A stretch of 36,618 bases of DNA, taken from assembly GCA_023807065.1 (NCBI GenBank), contig JAJJLU010003705.1, positions 1 through 36,618 of the forward strand, read 5' to 3'. Origin of the DNA: Isotricha intestinalis. Taxonomy: Eukaryota; Ciliophora; Litostomatea; Vestibuliferida; Isotrichidae. A program made the position numbers and the translations under genes. The notes below the pieces were generated by a model, which searched no databases, was not told where the DNA came from, and worked only from the letters and a program-made list of their open reading frames with translations. Positions 19,788 to 30,071 of the stretch are shown here, piece by piece. Position 1 is the stretch's first letter. Every line of letters begins with the position of its first letter.

Positions 19788-22700
19788 ATGTCATATGAAA
19801 ATGACAATTTGATAAATTTAAATTTAAGTGCTGAGGAATTAAATAAAAAAATAGACAATAATACTTATCAATTAAGATTTGTTTTGGAGAAATTTTCACA
19901 ACAATTAAATGAATGGTTAGAAAAAAATAAAAAGAATGAAAATAAAATAAATATAGAAGATGTTAAGAATATAACATTAACAATTCAAAAACTAAAACAA
20001 GTTTTAATTAATCATCAAAATAAAATTAATCAACATCAAGATCTTATGAATAAAATTTTAGGAAGTTTAATTTTAATTTTTAATTTATTTAAGAATGTTA
20101 AAGAACAAGAAAAGGAAACATCATCTTTTTATGATAATATTTTTATTATTAAATTACTATTCAAAATTAATCATGAAGGATTTTTTTCTTTACTTCATTC
20201 TAATATAAACTTAAGAAATATCTTATTTAATGATTTATATCAAGTTAATCAATTTAGAAAAGAAATAGATTCTATTTTAATTAAAATTATGATAGAATTT
20301 AAAATCCCAAATGATGAAAAAAAAGCATATAGAGAATTTGTAAAAAATATACTTACAATATATTATGGTGAATTTAACAAACAAAAAATCGAAGTTTCTG
20401 AACTTATAAAAAAGTTAATTGATTATTCAAGATTATTTCTAAGTGAAGATGATACTATAACTTTCGGTGATGTTTTTTTAAATACAGTTCTTCAACTTTT
20501 TGAAAAGTATGATAGTAAAAATAAAGATTTATTTAATAATTTCTTTTATAAATTATCAGATAATGCTTCTAAAGGAGAAGTATCAAAAAAAAAATGGCAA
20601 ATTGATATTTTACTTCAAATTTTTGTTAGAATTATTATTTTAAACAATACAGAAATAAATCAATTATTTTTTCATAATTTTTTCTTAAATATTAAATCCG
20701 CTGAAAAATATGATGAATTATTAAAGCATACAAAATATAAAGATTATTTTTTAAATGTTTTACCTAATTTATCAGATTCAAATATTTTAATGAATTATTT
20801 TTCTCATTTAGTAACAATTTATTCTAATGAAAATAATTCAAATTTAATTCCTGAAATTGACTTAAGATTAATATTTGATAATTTAAAAATTTATTTAAAA
20901 AATGAAGATAATAACATATTCACATTAATAAACTGTCAATTATATAGTCTTATAATAAAAAAAGAAAATATATTACAACATATATTAACCACAGAATTTT
21001 ATTCTCAAAAAATAGAAAAAATCGTTGAAGACACTAATTTTTCAGAAGAATTTAGATTTAATATTTTAACTTTTTTTAAAAAATTATACGCTTATAATGA
21101 AGGAAATATTAAAATGATAATTTTTTTTAAAGTTAGAGATGGTGAAGGAAGAATTAATAAATTAATTAATTGGATGTCTTTAGAGTATGAAACAGATTCA
21201 AACAAGTTAAATGATAAAATTAAAAAAGTTATTGAAATTTCAGATAATCATTTCTTAAAAAAAGAAATGAAAAAAATGATAACGTTCTTAAGGTTAATTT
21301 TAAAGTCTTTATATAAAAAAAGATTTATTGAAATTAATAAATCAGAAGAAACTACAATTGCTAAATTAAATAGTTTTCTTTTAAAAGTTGGAAAGAATTT
21401 TGGTGATAATGATATTGATGATCTTAATATAAAAAAGTATTTGAAATTGATTTTTAAATTTACTTTTGAATTAAATAGAAGAAAATTAGAAGAAACTTTA
21501 TTAAAAATAAATCATATTCCTACTTTATTTCATTCAATTCATATTATTAAAAAAGATGTTTTTGAATTAATAATAGAAAATTTTTTAATTTCTAATTTAG
21601 AAGTAATGAATATTGTTTATGATTATTTACTTAATATTGCAATTTTAGATGATAAAATTATTGTTTCTCCTTATATATTAATATTAATAATTAAATTATT
21701 AATGAAAAATTCAAATTTTACTCAAATTAAAAAAATATTTTCTTTATTAAATAATTTATTTGATTATTGCGATGTTAATATTAAAGTAATGTTATTCCAT
21801 AAAAATTTTATTTTAATATTAATGAAAATATATACTAATATTACAGATGATGAAATTAAAGAAATGCTTTTACTTACTTTATTTAAATTTACTAAATATA
21901 TATCAAGGTATTATTTAGAAAAATATTTTTTTAAGATTTATAAATATATTATTGAATATAAAGAAAATTATATTAATTTTACTTATGATAATTCGATATT
22001 AAAAAAGCTCTTAGATCATTTAAATCATTCTTTGGAAGAATCAAAAAATAAAGTTACTAATTGTATTTACTTTAGTAAAAGAACATATTTTAATCCCTTA
22101 ATTTATAATATGATATATATGAATGATCTTATTTGCACAAATAATTCTTCATTAACTATTTTAATGTATTTAAAGATTACTTCCTATGACAATATAGATG
22201 GATTTCATTTATGTAATTTAAATTCAAGAAATAAAAATTCTTTATTTATATCAAGTATTACTTTTCAAATAGGAAAAAATAAAGAATTAATTATACAAGA
22301 AAAAGATCAAATATCTAAAATCATAAATACACATACTATTAATTCCTTTAATGAAATATTAAAATGTGATGGACAATATCATCAAATATTAATTATATTT
22401 AATTTTGAAAAGAAAACAATTAATTTATCAATAGATGATAGTTTTATAAATGAAATTGAATTTAAACTTTTTACTCTTGAAGTCCTTGAAGTTAATATTG
22501 GTTTTTCTGGAAATGGACTTTCAAATAATCAAGATATTTTCATGTTAAATCAACACAAGAATCCAGTTTCTATTATTTCATTACCTTATTTATTAATATG
22601 TAATGAAACTTTAGAAAGTAAAGAAATAAAAATAATAAAAAAATATAACATTGATAAAGGAAAAACATTATCATTATGTAATTTAATAGATAAAGAAATA

Positions 22701-23873
22701 AATAGTTTATTTAAAGAAAAAATATTAAATGAAATTTCCTTTGATTTTCAGAATTGTGAGCTTTTAAATTTTAAAACATTAAATCATAATTTGAAAGATG
22801 CTTTTCAAAAATATAGTTTTTATAAACATTATTATATTCCCTGTATTGAAATTATGAATACATCAAGTGCTAAAAATAGATTTTCTAAAACTTATATGTT
22901 GTCAGTTAATGATAATCTTTTAAATTATATTTGTTTGAATAAAAGACTTAAATTAGAAAATATTTATATTGAAAAAATGTATTATAAATATTATCAAAAT
23001 TTTGGAATTGATCAAGCAATTAATAATAGTTTTTTCACTGAATTAATTATTGGTTTTTTATATGAATTTGATAAATTTGAAGATATTAAAAACACAGAAA
23101 AAATTATTCTTCAGTTATTAAGAATTCTTCTTCATTCAGAACTTATAAATAATTTATTTAAAGAAGATAATAAATTATCTCTTCAATTTAGAATTTATTT
23201 TGAAAAAAACTATGAAGTTTTTAATTATATAATATTTGATTTTTTAACATTATTATTTGAATTAAAAAATGATATCGATGGTAATATTTGTGCTTTATAT
23301 TTTTATTCAAATATTCTTACAAATCCTTTTATATTTAATTTACTAAAAAGAAAAAAAGAAATTTTAAATTATTTAACAGATTATTTAGTAAAATATAAAA
23401 ATCACAATACTCAAAATGTAAAATTATTATTTTCTATTTTAAAGAATTTATGTATTTTTCTTTTTCTTTATGAAATAAAAGAAAATGAAGAAGAAACTTT
23501 AGAAGAAATATTTGAGAGTATAATAAAGAATGTTACTGTTATTTTAGAATTAATAAAAAAATATGGTTTTACTTCAATTAAAAAAACAACACAAGAATTA
23601 TTTTTATTTATTGTATCAAATTTTAATAGTTTTAAAACAAAATTCCTAAATCATAAGGGAGAAGAATTTTGTAAAAAATATTCTAATTTAATTCCAGAAA
23701 ATAACTTCTTAAATTCTCAAACAATAAAAACACAACTTATAAAATGTTACAATGAAATATCAATTAAATTTGCAAATAATGAAAATTCAATTGCTTATAA
23801 TGAAGAATGTCAATTTTGTCTTTTAATAATTAAATATATGGAAATTAATTGGAATCATCTTTTTGATTTATGA
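19788..23873 (+). CDS. BEACH-family protein, N-terminal part (first of two overlapping ORFs)
   Basis: This 1361-residue ORF has the helical, armadillo-like N-terminal region of large BEACH proteins (LvsA/neurobeachin class), followed at about 785-910 by a concanavalin-like lectin segment (LTILMYLKITSYDNIDGFHL ... DGQYHQILIIFNF). It stops at TGA (23871-23873), inside the short linker that precedes the PH-BEACH module in this family. The next ORF supplies that module in another frame and starts within this stop (ATGA overlap). The sequence looks coding right up to the stop. BEACH proteins act in lysosome, vacuole and membrane traffic. Either one gene of about 2470 residues is broken or recoded here, or two proteins are made. 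Confidence 0.85.
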   Translation: MSYENDNLINLNLSAEELNKKIDNNTYQLRFVLEKFSQQLNEWLEKNKKNENKINIEDVKNITLTIQKLKQVLINHQNKINQHQDLMNKILGSLILIFNLFKNVKEQEKETSSFYDNIFIIKLLFKINHEGFFSLLHSNINLRNILFNDLYQVNQFRKEIDSILIKIMIEFKIPNDEKKAYREFVKNILTIYYGEFNKQKIEVSELIKKLIDYSRLFLSEDDTITFGDVFLNTVLQLFEKYDSKNKDLFNNFFYKLSDNASKGEVSKKKWQIDILLQIFVRIIILNNTEINQLFFHNFFLNIKSAEKYDELLKHTKYKDYFLNVLPNLSDSNILMNYFSHLVTIYSNENNSNLIPEIDLRLIFDNLKIYLKNEDNNIFTLINCQLYSLIIKKENILQHILTTEFYSQKIEKIVEDTNFSEEFRFNILTFFKKLYAYNEGNIKMIIFFKVRDGEGRINKLINWMSLEYETDSNKLNDKIKKVIEISDNHFLKKEMKKMITFLRLILKSLYKKRFIEINKSEETTIAKLNSFLLKVGKNFGDNDIDDLNIKKYLKLIFKFTFELNRRKLEETLLKINHIPTLFHSIHIIKKDVFELIIENFLISNLEVMNIVYDYLLNIAILDDKIIVSPYILILIIKLLMKNSNFTQIKKIFSLLNNLFDYCDVNIKVMLFHKNFILILMKIYTNITDDEIKEMLLLTLFKFTKYISRYYLEKYFFKIYKYIIEYKENYINFTYDNSILKKLLDHLNHSLEESKNKVTNCIYFSKRTYFNPLIYNMIYMNDLICTNNSSLTILMYLKITSYDNIDGFHLCNLNSRNKNSLFISSITFQIGKNKELIIQEKDQISKIINTHTINSFNEILKCDGQYHQILIIFNFEKKTINLSIDDSFINEIEFKLFTLEVLEVNIGFSGNGLSNNQDIFMLNQHKNPVSIISLPYLLICNETLESKEIKIIKKYNIDKGKTLSLCNLIDKEINSLFKEKILNEISFDFQNCELLNFKTLNHNLKDAFQKYSFYKHYYIPCIEIMNTSSAKNRFSKTYMLSVNDNLLNYICLNKRLKLENIYIEKMYYKYYQNFGIDQAINNSFFTELIIGFLYEFDKFEDIKNTEKIILQLLRILLHSELINNLFKEDNKLSLQFRIYFEKNYEVFNYIIFDFLTLLFELKNDIDGNICALYFYSNILTNPFIFNLLKRKKEILNYLTDYLVKYKNHNTQNVKLLFSILKNLCIFLFLYEIKENEEETLEEIFESIIKNVTVILELIKKYGFTSIKKTTQELFLFIVSNFNSFKTKFLNHKGEEFCKKYSNLIPENNFLNSQTIKTQLIKCYNEISIKFANNENSIAYNEECQFCLLIIKYMEINWNHLFDL

Positions 23874-26800
23874 ATTATGAAAAGAATAAAAAACAATATT
23901 TTTTATATGCTTTTCAAAATCATAAAAAATATAAAATGAATGAAAAAAATCCTTCTATTAATTCATGGTATTTATCAAGTAAAGAAGGAATGAGTAGAAT
24001 AATAAATCAATTTGTTCTTAAAGAAAATGATATTAAAATTTATAATATTTATAATGAAAGGAAAAAAATATATATTAAAAGATATCAATATTTATTTTAT
24101 GATAGATATAGAAAATATTTTAAAGAATTAAATAAAATTTTAATATATTCAAATTTATGTGAAAAGGAAAGTGGACATTTAATTGAAAATATAAGAAATA
24201 AAGAATTTACAAATTCATTTAGATTAAATTGTTTATATTATAAAAGAATACAAAAAATAAATTCTTTATTTGTTTTAACAGATAAAAACTTTTATATAAT
24301 AGGAAATATTTTACAAGATTCTAATGGAATTATACATGTTTGTAATGGAGAATTACAATTAGATTTTTGGGCAAAATCAGTTGAAAAAGCAGAAAAAGAA
24401 TTAAATGAATATATATTAAAATCAGAAAATTATTATTCAAATTTAGATATTGAGAATGATTCTGAAGGAAAAACTCCTGTTACCCTTTCATCAATTAAAT
24501 TTAATTATGAATATAATCAAAAACCAATTTTTAAGAAAATATCTTTAAAAAATATATCAGAAATTTACCAAAGAGACTTCTTACATATTGAAAATGCCTT
24601 AGAAATTTTATTAAAAAATGGTTCTAGTTATTTTATAATATTTAATAAAGGAAAAAGAGAAGAAGTGTTTAGAAAAATATTACTAAATATAAATAATATT
24701 TATAAAGAAGATCCAGCTAAAATGATTAATAATTTAACATCTGAAACAAAATTAACTAAACAATACTTTTACATGAGATATTACCCTTCTAAATTATTAC
24801 AACTAAAAACCAAAAAAGAAAAATTATATGTTAAAAACTTATCAAATTCTCAAGAATTATTATCTTATTGTAGTAAAAACTGGAAAAGCAATAAAATATC
24901 AAATTTCGATTATTTAATGTTATTAAATACTTTAGCAAACAGAGGATATAATGTTTTATCTCAATATTTTATCTTTCCTTGGATAATATCAAATTTCCCT
25001 AAAGAAGGAAACTTAAATATATTTCAAAATAACTTTTATCGAGATTTATCATATCCTATTTTCGCTCAAAATCCTATAATAAGAGAAGATCTTTTAAATA
25101 AATATGAATTAAGAGATATTGATGATAAATATCATTCAGGAACAATATTCTCAACTCATGCTTTTGTTAATTATTTTAATGTTAGACAAAGACCTTATTC
25201 AGAATGTGCTTTAGAAATTCAAGGAGGTGAATTTGATGCTTCTGATAGATTATTTATTGGTAAAGAACAGTTAAATTGTAATGAAGATAAATATTTAGAA
25301 TTAATACCTTCACTTTATACTATTCCTGAAATGTTTATTAATTTCAATGATTTCAAATTTGGTATTAGACAAAACAGTGAGATTGTTGATGATTTTGTTT
25401 TACCTAATTTTTTTAAAAGTGATTCTAGGTTTTTTACTTTGGTTAAGAAAAAATTATTAGAAAGTAAAAAAGTAAGTGAAAATTTAAATAATTGGATTGA
25501 TTTAATTTTTGGTTGTAAACAAAATGGAGAAGAAGCTATTAAGGTTTTAAACACTTATAGAGGTGCTTGTAATAAATTTTCAGAAGGTGAAATTGAGAAA
25601 ATGGAAGATAATGATTTAAATATGATTTTAATTGAAAAATGTGAATTTGGATGTTTTCCTGATCAATTATTTACTAAAAGACATATTAAAAAAGATAAAT
25701 GTTATTGGATAAATAAAAGTAAAATATTCTTTGATAGTGATAATAAAATTAATAAAATTCAAATAGTTAAATTAGATAAAATTAACTTTTTAAAAAATTG
25801 TAATATTGAAATTAATGATTTTGAAATTTTAGATCAAAACACTTTTATTAGTAATAATCAATATTTTAAAGGAGGAATATCATCTCTTTTTTCTTTAATG
25901 AATTCATTAAGTAAAAAAGAAAGTCCTGATAACATTGAAGAAATTTTTAATCCAAATAAAAATTACTTTGTAATAGGAAAAAATTGTGTCTTTTTCAATA
26001 AAAATAAAAATAAATTTTTAACTTTTCATCATAATTATATTTCTTTAGTTAAACCGAAAAAAAAAATGACAATAGAATATTCAACAGGAGAACTAAGTAA
26101 TATTTCTTCTTTAATTTCTTCATTTAATGGAAAAAAAATATTTGTTGGATTTACTAATGGAAATATTAAAGAATATTCTTGTTCTAAAGCGCCTGAGAAT
26201 GATAATTCTGATTCAGTTCTTGAAATGAATTTATCAGAATCAATTAAAAAATATCAAAATAAATTTTATTTAAAAAATGAAGAAAAAAAAGTAAATAATG
26301 ATAATTTAATCCCAAGTTTTAAAACAATATTTATTTCTAAAACAAATAAAGCTTTTAATTATTCTAAACATCCAATAACAAAATTAAAATTAAATGAAGC
26401 TTTTAATATTTTAATAGCATCAGACTTTTCAAATACAATTTACATTTTATCTTTAGGATATAATAATTTAAAATTAATACATAAAGTACAATTTTTAACT
26501 AATACAAAATACCCTATAAAAGATATTCTACCAATTTACTCAAACGGTGATTTTGTAGTTTATACTAAATTCACAGTTTATTTATTTTCTATTAACGGAG
26601 TTCCTTTATGTGATTTAGATATATTAGAAAATAAATCATATGAATTTTATCCTATTATATATGCGACTGCTTCTTTTGTTGGTGATTGTATTTTATTTCT
26701 TTCTCATATGGATGGTACTATTAGTATTTGGATTGTTATGGATAAAAATATTAAAAGTGAAAATCATGAGAGATTTATTATTGATATTTATAGTAAGAAA

Positions 26801-27211
26801 AAAGAAAAAGCTTTAAATGATATTAGGTATACTTATTGTGAAAATAATAAAATTAAAAATAAAGAAGATAGAAACTTAATGAGAAGGTTTAATTTAGAAA
26901 GTTTTATTTGTCATCCTAATAAATTGCCTTTTATATTTATGAAAATTAATGATGAAAAAAATTATATGTTATTAATTGATTCTAATTATAATGTGTTTTA
27001 TATGAATAGTAATATTCAAAAAAAATTTTCGATGTTAAAAATATTTAAATCTAATGTTTGTTCTGTTTGTGAGGATGATATAAATGAAAACACAAAAAAT
27101 AATCTTCCTAATGATAATTCTAATCAATCAAATAAGAAAGACAATAATATTTTGGTTTGTGGGAAATGTAAAGATAGCTTAACAAAAAGTGAAAATATTT
27201 TATATAATTAA
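23870..27211 (+). CDS. BEACH-family protein, PH-BEACH-WD40 part (second of two overlapping ORFs)
   Basis: This 1113-residue ORF begins ATG at 23870, overlapping the previous stop by four bases. It has the pre-PH motif WYLSSKEGMSR near residue 33, a PH-like domain (about 95-285, ending with SSYFIIFNKGKREEV), then a full BEACH domain (about 295-560). BEACH landmarks are NFDYLMLLNTLANRGYNVLSQY, FPWIISNF, RDLSYPIFAQ, HSGTIFSTHAFVNYFNVRQRP, GGEFDASDRLF, ELIPSLYTIPEMFIN, VLPNFF and NWIDLIFGCKQNGEEA. WD40-like blades follow (about 700-960), and a C-terminal CxxC pair (CSVCEDD, about 1063; CGKCKD, about 1100) could bind zinc. It is frame-shifted by -1 relative to the upstream ORF and surely belongs to the same ancestral gene. 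Confidence 0.9.
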   Translation: MNYEKNKKQYFLYAFQNHKKYKMNEKNPSINSWYLSSKEGMSRIINQFVLKENDIKIYNIYNERKKIYIKRYQYLFYDRYRKYFKELNKILIYSNLCEKESGHLIENIRNKEFTNSFRLNCLYYKRIQKINSLFVLTDKNFYIIGNILQDSNGIIHVCNGELQLDFWAKSVEKAEKELNEYILKSENYYSNLDIENDSEGKTPVTLSSIKFNYEYNQKPIFKKISLKNISEIYQRDFLHIENALEILLKNGSSYFIIFNKGKREEVFRKILLNINNIYKEDPAKMINNLTSETKLTKQYFYMRYYPSKLLQLKTKKEKLYVKNLSNSQELLSYCSKNWKSNKISNFDYLMLLNTLANRGYNVLSQYFIFPWIISNFPKEGNLNIFQNNFYRDLSYPIFAQNPIIREDLLNKYELRDIDDKYHSGTIFSTHAFVNYFNVRQRPYSECALEIQGGEFDASDRLFIGKEQLNCNEDKYLELIPSLYTIPEMFINFNDFKFGIRQNSEIVDDFVLPNFFKSDSRFFTLVKKKLLESKKVSENLNNWIDLIFGCKQNGEEAIKVLNTYRGACNKFSEGEIEKMEDNDLNMILIEKCEFGCFPDQLFTKRHIKKDKCYWINKSKIFFDSDNKINKIQIVKLDKINFLKNCNIEINDFEILDQNTFISNNQYFKGGISSLFSLMNSLSKKESPDNIEEIFNPNKNYFVIGKNCVFFNKNKNKFLTFHHNYISLVKPKKKMTIEYSTGELSNISSLISSFNGKKIFVGFTNGNIKEYSCSKAPENDNSDSVLEMNLSESIKKYQNKFYLKNEEKKVNNDNLIPSFKTIFISKTNKAFNYSKHPITKLKLNEAFNILIASDFSNTIYILSLGYNNLKLIHKVQFLTNTKYPIKDILPIYSNGDFVVYTKFTVYLFSINGVPLCDLDILENKSYEFYPIIYATASFVGDCILFLSHMDGTISIWIVMDKNIKSENHERFIIDIYSKKKEKALNDIRYTYCENNKIKNKEDRNLMRRFNLESFICHPNKLPFIFMKINDEKNYMLLIDSNYNVFYMNSNIQKKFSMLKIFKSNVCSVCEDDINENTKNNLPNDNSNQSNKKDNNILVCGKCKDSLTKSENILYN

Positions 27212-27463
27212 AAAATGGATTTTAAATACTTAAAAAAATTAAATTAAAATTTAATTACCTTAAGATTAAAAAAATAATAATAATATATTATTAGTATTGT
27301 TTTTAAATTATTTAACTTTTTATAAATCATTACTTCTCTTTTTTATAAAATAATAAAAAAAACTTATTAGATTTAATTCTAATAGTTAAAAATTTTAATT
27401 ATAATATTATTATAAAAAATATTATGTTTTAAAGTTTAAATTTCATTTAATTAATAATTTTTA

Positions 27464-29569
27464 ATGTCAAATTATAATTCCCAATATAACACTTCAAACA
27501 CTTTAAGATCTAAACAAAATTGGGAATTACATAAAAAATTACAAAAGAACTACAATAAATATTTAACAGAAAACCAAATAAACATTAAATTAAAAGGAAA
27601 TTCAAATTTTAATAATATGCCAATAACTTATTATTTAAATAATAATAAAGAACCAATAACAAATGATAATTTAACACCTCTTCCAATAAGAGAAAAAAAA
27701 TTTTTAAAAAAAACAGAAAAAATAAAAGAATATTCAAATATGCAACGTTCAGTTGTTCATATGAGAAGAATAGAATATAATAATAAAATAATAAAAAATC
27801 ATAAAAAAATAAATTCTAATGAAATTTATTATAAAATACCTCTTATAATAGAAATACAAAGAATATGGAAAAAAAGATTTGAAAGAATAACAAAAAAAGC
27901 AGAAAAAATTCAAGCTAAATTTAAACAATATATTTATAGGAAATATTATTTAATTTCAAGAGAATTAAAATTAAAAATTGATAAATTTATTTTCATTATT
28001 CAAAAAGTACTTTTTTTTAATTTTTCAAAAATTAAAATTTTAAAATTAAATAAAGATTATTGTTTTATAACAAAAACAAAAGGAAGATTTGATGAAATAA
28101 AATTAATTCAAAATTATATAAGAAATTATTTAGTAACTAAAAACTGTAAAAGAATATATAATAAACAAAAATGTGTTTTTATAAGACCAATTCAAGATTT
28201 GCAATTAAATAAAATAAAACAAATTCAAATTGGTATGATTAAATCATTGCAAATAATAAGAGGAAGAAAAAAAAAATTAAACTCTTTTACTGCTTTAAAG
28301 AAAACAATTCCTTTATCAAAAATAATAAAAATTCAAAGATTTATTAAAGGAATATATCGTAAAAAAATAAAGCCAAATATATCTAAACAAGGTTATGATA
28401 GAAATTATTATTTTACTAAAATAATAAATATAGAAAATGAAGAACATAAAAAAGAAGTAATGAAATCTAAAATGAAATATAATACAAGAGTTATTCCTTT
28501 TAGAGAAATAAGTCTTAAATTTTTAATTACTTCAAAAAGATGTTTTATAACTAAAACTCATAAAAAATTAGAAAAAATAATTTTAATACAAAAATATATT
28601 AAGATATTCTTAAATAACATTGGAAAAGAATATGAATATATTGACATACCTAAAAATCATGAATATATTACTAAATATGATATGGTAATGTTTGAACAAA
28701 GGAAATTAATTTATTTACAAAGAAAAATAAAATTTTTTTTATATAGAAAAAAAGTAAGAAAAAATGCTTTTAATAAAGTTTTAATTGATCCTCAAATATT
28801 AACTAAAAGTATAAGAACTTCAACAGAAAAAATATTCCAAAGATTATCAAAGTTAAGAATAGAATATGATAAGAATTTAATTACTATGATTGTTAGAATT
28901 ATAGAAAATACAAGAAAAGCTTGTGCAAGACCTTGGTTTTATAAATTAAAAAATTCAAAAAGAAGAAAATTAAAAATGATTATTAAAAAAGTTAAAAAAA
29001 ATGATGATGATATAATAATAAATCCTTTAAGTTTAATTAAAAAATGTACTAAATTACATCCTATTTTACAATCAATTAATATTAGAGTTAAACCCAAAAG
29101 AAAAAATTTTTCTTTGCCATCATCAGATTTATTTAATTCTTTAATTTTTAATAAAAAAAATAGTGAAGAAGAAGATAAAAATGAAGAAGATGAAAAAACT
29201 GAAGAAAATAATTTAACTATTTTAAAAAAGTCAAGGAGTTCAAATCGAGGAATAACTTTAAAAAAAAAAATGACTGTTATTAAAGAAGAATCTTCAGACA
29301 CTTCGTCTTTAAATTCTCAAATATTAAATAATGAAAGAAAAGAAACTCCTAAAACTTTTCATAAAACTTTTATTGAAAAATCAAAAAATTCACTTTTTGA
29401 TAATTTTAATAATGATAAAAATCAAAATCAACTTTTGGATAATTTAAATGAGCATAAAAAAAATATTGAAAGAAGAAGAAGAGAAATTAATAAAACTTAT
29501 ATTAGAAAAAAATCTTCGAGTGTTGTTGAAATGAGAGATACTGAATTTTTAAATGATGAATTTAGTTAA
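27464..29569 (+). CDS. Lys-rich IQ-motif repeat protein, putative calmodulin binder
   Basis: The 701-residue basic protein carries many IQ-like helices: IIEIQRIWKKRF (128-139), KAEKIQAKFKQYIYRKYY (145-162), IKLIQNYIRNYL (212-223), KQIQIGMIKSL (252-262), IIKIQRFIKGIYRKK (287-301), IILIQKYIKIFL (372-383) and LIYLQRKIKFFLYRKK (415-430). Several are preceded by a small motif, CFITKT (200, 360) or the variants CVFIRP (237) and YITKY (401), giving a recurring unit. IQ helices usually bind calmodulin or centrin-like EF-hand proteins, so a cytoskeletal or basal-body scaffold role is plausible but inferred. The C-terminal third is charged and disordered, with an acidic Glu/Asp patch (about 567-585) and many Ser/Thr. 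No motor or enzyme domain is present. Confidence 0.7.
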   Translation: MSNYNSQYNTSNTLRSKQNWELHKKLQKNYNKYLTENQINIKLKGNSNFNNMPITYYLNNNKEPITNDNLTPLPIREKKFLKKTEKIKEYSNMQRSVVHMRRIEYNNKIIKNHKKINSNEIYYKIPLIIEIQRIWKKRFERITKKAEKIQAKFKQYIYRKYYLISRELKLKIDKFIFIIQKVLFFNFSKIKILKLNKDYCFITKTKGRFDEIKLIQNYIRNYLVTKNCKRIYNKQKCVFIRPIQDLQLNKIKQIQIGMIKSLQIIRGRKKKLNSFTALKKTIPLSKIIKIQRFIKGIYRKKIKPNISKQGYDRNYYFTKIINIENEEHKKEVMKSKMKYNTRVIPFREISLKFLITSKRCFITKTHKKLEKIILIQKYIKIFLNNIGKEYEYIDIPKNHEYITKYDMVMFEQRKLIYLQRKIKFFLYRKKVRKNAFNKVLIDPQILTKSIRTSTEKIFQRLSKLRIEYDKNLITMIVRIIENTRKACARPWFYKLKNSKRRKLKMIIKKVKKNDDDIIINPLSLIKKCTKLHPILQSINIRVKPKRKNFSLPSSDLFNSLIFNKKNSEEEDKNEEDEKTEENNLTILKKSRSSNRGITLKKKMTVIKEESSDTSSLNSQILNNERKETPKTFHKTFIEKSKNSLFDNFNNDKNQNQLLDNLNEHKKNIERRRREINKTYIRKKSSSVVEMRDTEFLNDEFS

Positions 29570-30071
29570 AATTGTATTATGTTTATTTATTTATAAATTT
29601 TTTATTTAGATATTTTATTAAGGATAAATAAGATTATTAATTAATTAAAAAAAAGAGTTAACAATAAATGACATTTAAATATATAATTAAATAAATTAAG
29701 TAAATTATACTTTAAATTATAATCTTTTACAATTATTCATTAGATAATATAATTCTTATTTTATTTTGGTTTTTTTCTTTCATTATTTTTTTCAAGAAAT
29801 ATTTTTTAACCTTCAATTTTTATTGTATTAGAATATGAATTAGTTTTATTTTAAGTATTATTATCTCAAAAATTATTAATAGAATTTATAAAGTTTGTAA
29901 TTAAACTTTCCTAATTATTTAAATTGATATTTGTTGAATAAGTATTTATATTATTAAAAGCAGAAAAATTAATTTTATTTTGGTAAAATCATTATATTAT
30001 TATTTAATATTTAAAGATTAATTTAATTTTTGTTGTATATTTATTGTAAAAATCTATTTAAAAATTGTTTA
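29570..30071. other. Intergenic region, 502 bp, nothing recognised
   Basis: This AT-rich gap lies between two plus-strand genes. It contains only very short ORFs and no RNA-gene signature. An open stretch just left of 30072 lacks an ATG and could be read only from TTG codons. Confidence 0.5.

Noticed and set aside
23871..23873. TGA read as a sense codon to join the two BEACH ORFs
   Set aside because: Readthrough stays in the wrong frame and meets another TGA soon after (about 23937); the PH-BEACH module is in the -1 frame. Trp is TGG throughout, arguing against TGA as Trp.
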